27,321 bases of DNA from assembly GCA_019648995.1 (NCBI GenBank), contig BLXT01008431.1:40780-68100 (forward strand), written 5' to 3'. The notes under the pieces were generated by a model. It saw only the letters and a list, made by a program, of their open reading frames with translations, was not told the origin of the DNA and searched no databases. The DNA comes from Plakobranchus ocellatus (Eukaryota; Mollusca; Gastropoda; Plakobranchidae). The translations under genes and the position numbers were made by a program. Below, piece by piece: positions 12,749 to 20,750 of the stretch; the stretch's first letter is position 1, and each line of letters starts with the position of its first letter.

Positions 12749-12752
<4 letters not shown>
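12064..12752 (+). pseudogene. PIF/Harbinger transposase pseudogene (N-terminal half)
   Basis: Exon 1 (12064-12360) begins with an ATG, hits a stop TAG after 8 codons, and continues in frame with an RSRRQYW and SEYHHLLD segment. A one-base shift near 12205 leads into DEENCIDYNRMKPRTFQLLL, then the TKRTTNFRRPLSP stretch typical of the helix-turn-helix region. A 142-bp intron follows. Exon 2 (from 12503) reads YLRSGERHVSLSFHF, meets a stop TGA at 12594-12596, then continues in the same frame to GFFDGKHI, the block around the first catalytic Asp (12693-12695), and KLYNY. Family members continue for another 150 or more residues carrying the second Asp and the Glu. Here coding similarity ends at the (GA)n tract. 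Harbinger transposases cut and paste DNA in the nucleus; this copy cannot. Confidence 0.88.
12361..12502 (+). other. Intron of the Harbinger transposase pseudogene
   Basis: The donor AG/GTAAGG at 12360/12361 and the acceptor after a T-rich tract, TTTTATAG at 12495-12502, are both canonical. Splicing joins TTGAG to ATATCTC, restoring an Arg codon and continuing the conserved transposase reading in frame. The retained intron shows that this copy arrived as DNA and not by retroposition. Confidence 0.8.

Positions 12753-12791
<39 letters not shown>
12753..12791. repeat. (GA)n microsatellite at the break of the transposase
   Basis: About 19 GA units directly after the TAT AAC TAT codons of the transposase. 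It turns the reading into Arg-Glu repeats and marks the exact point where similarity to the transposase is lost. Confidence 0.97.
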
Positions 12792-12793
<2 letters not shown>

Positions 12794-13167
12794 TTTTTTC
12801 CACTCAATAATTTAGGAAGTTTTGGTTGCTATAGTTTTCATCTGCTTTCTCATAGAGGCATTTTCTTTTTTTACCGCCTGGATCAATGTTTCTCCCTCCA
12901 TTTTTCAGTCAAATGAACCCAAAAACAACACACTATATACCTGGATCTAGCTGTCATTCAACGCTGCCACTGGCATGCGCTTTAAATTTTATTGCAGCTG
13001 TAACTAGTGTAAGTGAACTCGCATCACTTTTTTTTTGCATCGTCTGCTTGGCGTCAGCGTCACCGCCGCACCGCCCCATTCTGGCACTATTCACAATCTG
13101 TTTGTAAATAAAATCTAGCAGCGTCAAACACATGCTGCAACTCCGCGTCAGTGAGGCGTCGGTGTCC
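12792..13167. other. Right arm of Harbinger element, unidentified sequence plus GCGTC cluster
   Basis: No transposase similarity in any frame. From 13051 to 13160 it has five GCGTC motifs (13051, 13057, 13121, 13145, 13156), mirroring those at the left end. The segment between the microsatellite and this cluster is unassigned. It may be retained 3' element DNA or filler from a repair event that removed the second half of the transposase. Confidence 0.5.
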
Positions 13168-13178
13168 ACTCTGCCAGG
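13168..13178 (-). repeat. Right terminal inverted repeat of Harbinger element
   Basis: ACTCTGCCAGG, the exact complement of the left copy. It is followed outward by GGCC and then TAA at 13183-13185, a sequence compatible with the 3-bp target preference of PIF/Harbinger transposases. Confidence 0.75.
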
Positions 13179-13182
13179 GGCC

Positions 13183-13381
13183 TAATAGGAAAGGGTATCA
13201 TGACTTATTGTCCCCTGACAGCAGTTCCAAGACTCTTGAGTTACCCTCTCACCAAGGAAGTGAGAACGATAGATGTGAAAGAATCATGTGAATGTGCTTG
13301 TACTGTAATGTGATCAATGATGACCTGTCCTTGGAAATTGTCCAATTTTCAGCATAATCATTCTTATTATGTGAAAGGAAG
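13183..13381 (+). other. Spacer between Harbinger and gypsy elements, possibly a MULE gene fragment
   Basis: One plus-strand frame from about 13212 reads coding-like: SPDSSSKTLELPSHQGSEN, then after one stop CLYCNVINDDLSLEIVQFS. The paired cysteines suggest a zinc-finger-like N-terminus. Because a MULE pseudogene starts on the other side of the gypsy insertion, this may be its 5' part. That link is inference only. Confidence 0.3.
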
Positions 13382-13535
13382 TGTTATGATGTGTAGTTTA
13401 TAATCCATGAGAGATAACTCCATGAATGTTATGCCTCATGAATGATTGACAGTTATGTCTCTTCATTGTGAATAAACCATGCTCGTTGATATCCAAAATC
13501 TCTTACATTGTCCTGACAAGGTAAACCCCAAAGCA
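13382..13535 (+). repeat. 5' LTR (154 bp)
   Basis: Begins TGTTATGATG and ends CCCCAAAGCA (TG...CA). It contains a TATAA at 13399-13403 and an AATAAA at 13471-13476, candidate promoter and polyadenylation signals. Compared with the 3' copy it has 11 substitutions and lacks an 11-nt segment. Confidence 0.95.
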
Positions 13536-13550
13536 TGGTGTCAGAAGTGG
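13536..13550 (+). other. Primer-binding site, tRNA-Leu type
   Basis: TGGTGTCAGAAGTGG starts at the base after the LTR terminal CA. It is complementary to the CCA-tailed 3' end of animal tRNA-Leu (…CCACTTCTGACACCA), the primer used by many Ty3/gypsy elements. Confidence 0.85.
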
Positions 13551-13688
13551 TATCAAGAATGAACAAATAATCAGGAAGTACTAACTAAGTTTTAGGATTA
13601 GGTGATTCACATCTATCACTACCGTTCAGCTAAGTACAGTAACAGTATTGAGATCAAGAGATTAGATCTAACATAACGACAAGTTACC

Positions 13689-15060
13689 ATGTCAGCCAAA
13701 CTTCCGCCTCACGAGCGATTTGATTTTAGTAGGCCTAGTGGATGGCCAGAATAGAAGAGATGGTTTCTTAGATACAGAAGTGCAACTAAATTGGGAAAAG
13801 AATCCTCAGACTTTCAAATTTCTACACTAATTTACAGTATCAAAGTGTTACTCTCCCGCCCAGTGAACTCAGTATCAGTCTCTAGATCTAACGACTAAAG
13901 AACAACTACTTCCCTACTGCTAACGCTATACTGCATTTAATTACTATACTAAGGGAAATCCTATCCTACATTAGATCTACTTGAAAGGCGACCATGGGTC
14001 GGACAAGGACGAATAGAAATACAAGGAAGATAACAAAAACAATGTGCCCCGATCTAGTAGGAGCCTTGCTCAGACTAGATGGGAGCACGTACAGCTTATG
14101 ACGAAACAGCTTACCTTCAAGGAGCTCCGCTTGGACTTGGAGAATAAGCGATACAGGTGTGGAAAACAGTACAAAGCAACAGATGAAAAGCGTCCAGTTG
14201 CCTTCAGCTCCAATCTCAGAATCCCAACCGTTTTCCGCCGTGATGTCATGATTGACGCCATCCCGTTCAGGCACCGTGCTTAGAAGCACACCGATTTTTC
14301 CGACAGTCACCACAGATGGGCAAGGAAGCTGACAAAATCTATGCTTAATTCCCAGAAGTCGTGGAATCTGAGGAAGAAAAATTTGACAAGGTCTTGAAAC
14401 TATTCGATGATTACTTCGTCCCTAAGAAAAATGTAATTCACGAAAGGGCCAAGCTTCGCAATGCCATACAGAAGCTGACTCAGAAAGTAGAGAGTTTTGT
14501 AAGAGAATTGATGGAACTAGCAGAGCATTGCCTCTTTCCTTCAACTGCTATGCGAGATGAATCTTTCCGAGACCAGCTTGTTTTAGGACAAAGAGCTCAC
14601 TAGACGCCTGCAGCTAGAAAGCGGACTGCCACTACAGAAAGCTTTTGATATGGCCAGGAATTTTGAAACAATCAACAGTCAAGTCAACTCACAAGCGAAA
14701 ATGAACATCTATGCAGTAAACTTCAGCAGCCATCGAAAATTTTCCTCCAAAAGCTAAGACCGAAGAAAATTCAATTTTAAACAAGACCAGAGAGAAAATA
14801 GATCTAATGCTAAACCTACATACAAGACAAGCAGCACAAAATTTGGCAGCCCCATGGTTCACAACAGATGTCATAGGTGCAACCGCACTCATGGACCTCA
14901 TGACCAGTGTCCAGCCATGGGAAAGACCTGTCACATTTGCTCCAAGCCTAATCACTTCACAGTTGCCTGTAGAAGCGTGAAGCCGCACACATCTCAGCAC
15001 AGAAAAAATGTAAATGATCTCATGCAGCTAGATCAACATGATACATGTACGGACTCAGAA
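13689..15060 (+). pseudogene. gag: gag pseudogene (interrupted)
   Basis: The structural polyprotein of the element, which would form the cytoplasmic particle. It starts MSAKLPPHERFDFSRPSGWP at 13689, and a stop TAG at 13752-13754 sits where the family usually has Trp. The coding text is interrupted at 13839 by foreign DNA and resumes in the same frame at 14316 (MGKEADKIYA), with a stop TAA at 14346-14348. The capsid-like block includes RDELMELAEHC-type text around 14500. A frameshift near 14586 and a stop TAA at 14755-14757 follow. Two zinc knuckles close the protein: a CX2C…C type at 14869-14910 and a canonical CX2CX4HX4C at 14929-14970. After the frameshift the frame runs straight into protease without a stop, suggesting an ancestral single gag-pol frame. 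Confidence 0.9.
13839..14315. other. Unidentified ~477-nt insertion inside gag
   Basis: The gag text …TLIYS stops at 13838 and MGKEADKI resumes at 14316. In related gag proteins these blocks are adjacent, so the DNA between is extra. Its length is a multiple of three. It contains a 79-codon plus-strand frame (14044-14283) whose text, such as KRYRCGKQYKATDEKRP, reads like protein but is not one I recognise, and an ATG in good context at 13994. Candidate target duplications are ACAGT (13834-13838 and 14303-14307) or ACAG (13834-13837 and 14312-14315); neither restores the frame perfectly. No inverted termini or poly-A tail is visible. It could be a fragment of another element, captured DNA or a gene conversion patch. 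Confidence 0.6.
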
Positions 15061-15099
15061 TCGGATTCTGGTGAATTTTTCCTGAACTGCTTCAAGGGT

Positions 15100-15440
15100 C
15101 TAGAAGGCAAACCATGGACAACAGAGTGTGAAATAAACGGAAAGGAATCTATCATCTTCAAAATTGACACTGATGCAGATGTAACAGTTGTCTCGAGAAC
15201 GCAGTACAAGAAACTGAAGGGCAAGTCAAAGCTTGAGGAAACAGGAATTCACCTTTACAGCCCTGGTGGTCCAATAAAATGTTCAGGAAAATTTTCTGCC
15301 CAGATTAGAAGTGTAAAGGGTGTGGAGACAAAGCTAACAGTCTACGTCGTAGAGACAAGATCAGAAAACCTTTTAGGCAGAGGCGCCATTCAAGCCCTAG
15401 ACCTAGTAAGCGTAAATGAAATCATCACATTTGAGGAAGT
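15100..15440 (+). pseudogene. pol: aspartic protease domain, active site altered
   Basis: Follows the gag knuckles in the same frame. The retropepsin active-site block reads KIDTDADVTVVS, with the codons at 15166-15177 giving Asp-Thr-Asp-Ala. The family consensus is Asp-Thr/Ser-Gly-Ala, and a single G-to-A change in the Gly codon explains the difference. Downstream, ENLLGRGAIQAL matches the conserved LLGR-type C-terminal block. The enzyme would mature the Gag-Pol polyprotein; with the Gly lost this copy should be inactive. The frame shifts near 15440 before reverse transcriptase. Confidence 0.88.
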
Positions 15441-16303
15441 GTACCCCTGTCAAGATACACCTGCAACCGGAAGCGGTCCCATGCAACCTATCAAGTCCAA
15501 GGAGAGTTCCAATTCCACTACACCAGAAAGTGGAAAAAGAACTGGAGCAAATGAAGGAACTGGGAGTCATAGAAGGAATATCTGATCCAACTGATTGGTG
15601 TTCGCCAATGGTGCCAGTCTTGAAGAAGAATGGTGAAGTGCACATTTGTACAGACTTCAAAAACTTGAACAAATACTACAGCAGAAGTCTTGACCCACAA
15701 GCTCACTGGTTCAACCATATTCAGCAAACTAGGCCTCTGTTGTGGATTTTGGCAAGTTCCATTAGACCAGGACACTGCTATGCTAACTACTTTTATTCCT
15801 NNCCCCCCCCCCCCCCCCCCCCTTAGATTTTATTACAAGAGACTCCCATTTGGAATCAGTTCTGCCCCTGAATCTTCCAAAGAACAATGGCAGATATTCT
15901 CAAAGACCAAAATAATACACTTTGCTACATGGATGACATCTTGATTTACAGCAAGAACAAAAAGGAACTTGAAAAACATTTAGAAGAGACAATGAAGAAA
16001 CTTGATGCAGCCGGTATTAAGCTGAATGCCAGCAAATGTGTGTACAGACAAACAGCAACGGACTCTCTTGGATTCAAAATCAACAAAGATGGCGTAAAAC
16101 CCTGTGACGAAAAAGTCAAAGCTATCTTGGCTTTGCCAGAGCCAACAAATATCACAGAATTACGCAGAATGTTAGGAATGGTGAACTACCTAGGGAGGTA
16201 CATACCAAACATATCAGACATCACACATCCTATGTCAGAATTGTTGGAAAAAGACAAGTCTTGGGGTCCAGTGCAATCTCAAGCCTTCAAGAAAATAAAG
16301 TAA
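15441..16303 (+). pseudogene. pol: reverse transcriptase domain, frameshifted
   Basis: The fingers begin at VEKELEQMKELGVIEG and the domain continues through DWCSPMVPVLKKNGEVHIC. A shift near 15680 removes a few residues and moves to THKLTGSTIFSKL. The first catalytic Asp, normally after SKL, is Gly (15732-15734). A 2-N gap and a 20-base C run (15801-15822) replace the loop before RFYYKRLPFGISSAPE. Another shift near 15875 leads to the intact LCYMDDILIYS, with YMDD at 15926-15937. The thumb and connection (GFKINKDGVKPCDEKV, RRMLGMVNYLGRYIP) are well conserved up to the stop TAA at 16301-16303. The enzyme copied the element RNA into cDNA in the cytoplasm; this copy cannot. Confidence 0.93.
15801..15822. 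other. NN gap followed by C20 run
   Basis: Two undetermined bases and then 20 C inside a conserved part of reverse transcriptase. The frame on both sides happens to be kept. The run is not part of the family sequence and most likely reflects unresolved reads or a mis-assembled homopolymer. Confidence 0.85.
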
Positions 16304-17311
16304 CTTGTTACCAGTGCACCTACACTCCAGTTTTTCAACACTCAGAGAAAAACAGTTGTAACTTCAGACGCATCCAACTATGGGCTCGGTGCAGTACTCA
16401 TGCAAGAAGATGATCAAGGGTGCCTGCAACCTGTAGCCTATGCCTGAAGGTCACTAATCCCAGCAGAAAGAAGGTACAGTCAAATAGAGAAAGAATGCCT
16501 AGGTATTGTGTGGGCATGTGAAAGATTTGACAAATATCTTACTAGCCTTGCTCATTTCACTGCTGTCACCAACCATAAACCCTTGCTACCAACTGTGAAC
16601 AAGAAAGACATCAATGAAGCGCCTACCAGATGCCAGAGAATGTTGACACATCTCTTGAGATTCAACTTCACTTTGAAATACACAAAGGGAATAAACCTAG
16701 TAGTGGCGGATGCTCTGTCAAGATCACCAGTCAATCCCCAAGCCATTGACACAGTCCAAATGTTGCTGGAAGAAGACATTGAAGCTTATTTGGACTATGT
16801 AGAGCTAGCTCTCGGCAGAAAGATTAGAACAACGCTGCCTATGCTTCCATACAAGCTGGAACTAAAACCTCAAAACCAGACTGAAATAAAGAAACACATT
16901 GATGATCATCAACAAGCAGTCAAGAAGAACTTTGATCGTGCTCACAGTGCCAGGTGCCTACCACAGCTTCTCCCTGATGATTCTGTGGTTGTCAAGCTCG
17001 ATGATGACAATGACTGGTCGGTACCCGGAAGAATCAAAGGAAAACTTCACAAACCAAGGTTCTACCTGGTGGACACTCGTAAAGGGATACTCCGCAGAAA
17101 CCAAAAACATCTCAAGAAGGCTCCAACCTTACCCTGGCAGCCAGAGAGACCCCCATACCAGTTCTTGGGTCCCATTCCAGACCCTGGTTCTACACTGAAG
17201 GTTCCTGAAGCAACCACCAGTGCGAGGCCTAATGCGACAACTCAAGACAGTCCACCAGTGCCATCTCCTCAGAAAGAAAAGATGGTTATCAAACAAGGTC
17301 TGGCCATGTGA
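16304..17311 (+). pseudogene. pol: RNase H plus integrase remnant
   Basis: Same frame as the YMDD segment. RNase H shows TSDASNYGLGAVLMQE, a stop TGA at 16445-16447, IEKECLGIVWACERF, and then TNHKPL, where the family has TDHKPL, so one catalytic Asp is Asn (16571-16573). VADALSRSP closes the domain at about 16733. The frame then passes directly, around 16780-16815, to GRKIRTTLPMLP, a motif that normally follows the integrase catalytic core. The HHCC zinc-binding domain and the DDE core are therefore missing. The integrase C-terminal domain remains (VVVKLDDDNDWSVPG, YLVDTRKGILRRNQKHL), and a Pro/Thr/Ser-rich tail ends at a TGA at 17309-17311. The deletion is in frame, leaving 267 codons open from the last stop region. 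Confidence 0.93.
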
Positions 17312-18418
17312 TTAAAAAGCCTGCACGGTTCGGGGACTGACTCTGACGATTCTTATTTTTGTGTGTTATTGTTAAATTTGCCTAGGGACTAAAGCAACTA
17401 AGAGATCAAGGGTCAGAATAACGCCCTCTCTTAGATTGAGACTACGTAAGTCTCCAGCTCCAATTAAATTTTCATTTTAAAAAATTTCTTTAGCTTTTTT
17501 TTTTACGTTGCTTTTATGTAATTCCATTTTCTGTTAACATGTATAGTTTCCCCCTTTTCATAAATGTGTCTAAGATACCTCAATAAATTAGGTCTATATG
17601 TAATTTTGGTTAAAAATAAAATGGAAAATTCCTCATTTTCAAAGTATGTCATAGATCTAACTTAAAAGCATACTACTATAATGTTACTAGCCTTAGATTA
17701 TGCATCGTTATTCTTTTTATTATTTTGCCATGCATACATACATGTACTAATTTTATCACTTATAACATCTTGTAGCCCTGATGCAGAGTTCTAGATAATT
17801 TGATTTCTTTTCTACTGTTGAATCGTTTCTTTTTTTTTTAATTTCTTTCACCATTTTCATGTCTCATTTTTAATTAGATGTAATGATGTTCAAATACATG
17901 AAAAAAAAATTTGATCTAAATTGTGTAAATTTAAGAAGCAAAATTTTCTTTAAATTTCATCTTACCAGCTTGTGCTTTAAGTTGTAACATCCAGTGTATG
18001 ATGTATTACAAAAGAAAAAAATGCCTATTCAGTTAACTTTTCCTTTACTCTTTTTTTAGCCTACCATTAGTACCAAATCCAGGCCAATTTAAATTTGCTA
18101 TCTAGATAAGGATACTAGTTTTGTAATACTTCTATATCATATGTGGTTCGATAATCCATATTGGTATGTTTGATGATTTTTTTTTTTAAGGTTGATGCTT
18201 AATGACAATGCATTGGTACTCATTAATTGCAATGAAAAACTCACACTGAAACAAAAACTTTAACTTTGCTACAAATACTAACATAACTATGTAACAATAG
18301 CAACTAAGGTAGAAAAATGATTTTAAGATTATAGATTTATTTCTTTTTCTTGTTTCCTTTGATTAGGTTATAACATGTGTAACTGTAAGATAACCTTTTA
18401 TATCCTTTTTTTCTTTTT
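17312..18418 (+). other. Long 3' untranslated region of the gypsy element
   Basis: About 1.1 kb between the end of pol and the polypurine tract. It is AT-rich, with T-runs at about 17494-17503 and 17830-17840. No envelope-like, chromodomain or other frame is visible. The length is unusual for an element with 150-bp LTRs and could include foreign DNA. Confidence 0.6.
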
Positions 18419-18432
18419 GGAAGAGGGGAAGA
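18419..18432 (+). other. Polypurine tract
   Basis: GGAAGAGGGGAAGA, all purine, immediately 5' of the 3' LTR after a T-rich stretch. This is the expected priming site for plus-strand DNA synthesis. Confidence 0.9.
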
Positions 18433-18597
18433 TGTTATGATGTCTAGTTTATAATCCATAGGAGATAACTCCATGAATATTATGCCTCACGAATGATTGA
18501 CAGTTATGTGTCTTCGTTGTGAATAAACCATGCTTGTTGATATCCAAAATGGCTGTTAGATCTCTTACGTTGTCCTGACAAATTAAACCCCAAAGCA
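18433..18597 (+). repeat. 3' LTR (165 bp)
   Basis: Begins TGTTATGATG and ends CCCCAAAGCA, as in the 5' copy. It has an extra GGCTGTTAGAT after CCAAAAT, which accounts for the full length difference of 11 nt. AATAAA lies at 18522-18527. By hand alignment there are 11 mismatches over 154 shared positions. Confidence 0.95.
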
Positions 18598-18615
18598 GGA
18601 GGGAAAGTCCAAAAT

Positions 18616-20750
18616 GTGTTTATAGATCTACTTGATGTTGGCAATGAAGGGCATGGTGGTGTTGATGATGAACATCACATTCATAAAAATACAAATGATG
18701 GTGATGGACTCCTTAGCGACCCCCAGACAAACAGTGATACCAATGATGAAGGTAGTCCTGATAAACTCCTTGACAAAACCAGACAAATAGTGAACAGATG
18801 ACGATGGTAGTTATGATGATCAGCCACTGCTGATTAATGATTTTATGAATTTTGAACAATTGATATTGTGTTTGGCTAAAAACGGAAACACACATTTATA
18901 AAGAGCTATCAGAAGGAGAGACAAATAATTGTGTTTTCATGACTGATAATAGTGAAAACCGTAAAAAAAAGAAAAAAGGATGACAAATCTGTGTTTTGGG
19001 ATGACAAGGAATGCCACCACCCAACTTTCAAAAAGCCTGAAAAAATTGTAAACACCCAACCCATGTGTGGGCCCATAGCACATTTGGACAAATTGAATTA
19101 ACTAAGGCCAAACATAACTATCAAATCTGACCCCGGAACATTTTATGACAATCCAAAAAAGACGGATTTCCGGCTTCAGCCTGAAAAGTGGTAGCATGGA
19201 TGACTGTGGGGCATGGACAAATGGAATTACTGACAAAAGTCTGTTTGTTTGAGAAAGAAGATGGACCCATGCAAAAAGTAGTCGTATAAAGTAGTAGTAC
19301 CCCGCCAAATGTTCAAGACTTGCTTGTGTTACACAGATATTATGCAAAACACACCTTTGATAAATATCAGAAGCCTGTATCATGGATAGGCAATGACAGT
19401 GCTCAGCCTGTAGCAGTTTATGAATATAAAAGTGTCTGTCCTAGTACTTTAATCCAATGGTCGTTAAAAAACTGGGAACACCCCAGTGCATAAGGTTAAA
19501 TCCTAGTGTGTGCAGGAAATTAAACACAGTGTTCTGACAAAATACCTGTTGAAATTTATGACCAGACAACTGATGGAAACAGACTGACAGATGGTGTAAG
19601 AAACAAGAGGCAAATTATAAATGCTAAATCAAGGGTCCAATAATAGTCAGGAGTAGGTTGTGATGTGGTTCACAAAAAAAAAAAAAAAAAAAACTTTGCT
19701 GATCAGATAGCCGGTGTAGAGAATTTACAGAAAAATGATGTACCATTTGTCAAAGCTGTCATACCAGAGCATGGCAAAATTCCTTGCATCATACCAATCG
19801 AAGACCAACAAAATGCAAGACAATCTACAATTCTGTTGTCCACCTGTGACATGTCGCTCAACACTCTTGTCCTTTGACAAATATTCAGTTTGAGTCAAGT
19901 TACTGTAATTTGGCTGCTTATAAAAGCCTGTCAATGTTCACGCAGACCACAAACAAACATCTTGTATCTTACGTTATTATTTTTCTGCACAGAGAATCAG
20001 ATGTAACAATGTTTTTATGGTTTTTTCATAACTTAAAGGGACAAATGATCTTATCCCAAAGAAATGAAAATCAGACATTTCTAGTGTTAGGATCAGATGT
20101 GGAAAAAGCCATGCCTGTTGCGATGGCCAAAGCTTTTCCAGATGTACAAAGACTTGCTTATGTTTGTCACATAGGAAAAAATGTATTAGCTTTCATGCAG
20201 GACAAAATAGGCATGTCACAAAATCAAAAAATGGCAGCTAAAAAATCAACTTTTCCATTTGGTTACATCTCCATTGGATCATATCTATCTCAATGATTCT
20301 CTTTGTGACTTTGAAAGTAAAATTAAACAAACCACATCAAAAACAGGATCCATCCTTTACTGGTGATGAATAAAGAAGCTGTTGAGAAACCTGGCTTGGA
20401 CAACACAAAATTGAAAAATTGCTGTGAATCAGTCAATCACTTCCTTAAGCACGCAGTTTCCTGGAAGAGTTAGAATTTTGTGGATCTCATTCACAAGCTT
20501 CATTCTGTCGTTCAAATGCAGTTCAAAGAAATTAGAGGGGCTCTCACAGATAAAGGAGAGTTTGTACTGTGTGCTGACTTCGCCAAGTTTAAAATCAGTC
20601 GTGATGTTTGGCTCAATCTTGAGCAAAAACAAAAAATAATAAAATTGCAAATGCATAATTTCTCAGAACTAGACTTTGTCTGCAGTACAGATGGACAAAA
20701 AAGTGTTAAAAGAACCAAAGCATGGTGGACATACACCCCATCATAGAAAA
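18616..20750 (+). pseudogene. MULE-domain (Mutator-like) transposase pseudogene
   Basis: A run of coding-like pieces on the plus strand broken by many stops and shifts. An acidic N-terminal piece lies at 18616-18801. At about 19196 a DDCGAW block is followed by DLLVLHRYYAKHTFDKYQKP and VAVYEYKSVCPSTL, a pairing I associate with large animal MULE-type proteins. A stretch ending FVKAVIPEHGKIPCII is at 19692-19790. The segment 19874-20296 carries the MULE core: HRESDVTMFLWFFHNLKG, then LGSDVEKAM with the conserved Asp at 20096-20098 (usual text GTDGE), FPDVQRLAYVCH and N. The C-terminal piece 20480-20746 reads FKEIRGALTDKGEFVLC. Family assignment is from memory of motif order. No terminal inverted repeats were found. 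It lies 19 bp beyond the gypsy 3' LTR. Confidence 0.6.
19674..19693. repeat. A20 homopolymer inside the MULE pseudogene
   Basis: A run of 20 A splitting the coding text between VVHK and NFADQI. It could be slippage at a lysine-rich codon tract or a sequencing artefact; there is no sign that it is a retroposon tail. Confidence 0.9.

Larger units (their letters stand above)
11848..13182 (+). mobile_element. Degenerate PIF/Harbinger DNA transposon
   Basis: A transposase pseudogene with PIF/Harbinger signatures lies between an 11-bp perfect inverted repeat (CCTGGCAGAGT at 11852-11862 and its complement at 13168-13178). At the right end the sequence runs AGGGGCC then TAA, which fits the TWA target duplication known for this superfamily. 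The left flank reads GAA/AAA, so the left duplication is not preserved. Both subterminal zones are rich in GCGTC/GACGC (four on the left, five on the right). The element is about 1.33 kb, short for the family. The transposase stops after the first catalytic Asp region, where a (GA)n tract begins. No Myb-like second gene is present. It is dead and non-autonomous. Confidence 0.85.
13382..18597 (+). mobile_element. Ty3/gypsy LTR retrotransposon, defective
   Basis: A full set of structural marks is present: 5' LTR (13382-13535), a primer-binding site directly after it, gag with CCHC knuckles, protease, reverse transcriptase with YMDD, RNase H, an integrase C-terminus, a polypurine tract and a 3' LTR (18433-18597). 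The order PR-RT-RH-IN places it in Ty3/gypsy. The style of the RNase H block (IEKECLGIVWACERF) resembles the Mag/K02A2.6-like branch common in invertebrates. Flanking bases GGAAG and GGAGG match at 4 of 5, a likely decayed target duplication. The length of 5.2 kb includes a foreign insertion in gag and a deletion in integrase. Five in-frame stops, at least four frameshifts and about 7% LTR divergence show an old, inactive copy. No env-like frame is present. Confidence 0.95.

Noticed and set aside
12886..13169. Overlapping plus and minus frames at the right arm of the Harbinger element
   Set aside because: They are antiparallel shadows with no similarity to a transposase or Myb-like protein.
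14044..14283. 79-codon frame considered as a host gene exon or a second gag
   Set aside because: It lies wholly inside the insertion in gag. I cannot assign it to a family, so it is reported only as part of the unidentified insertion.
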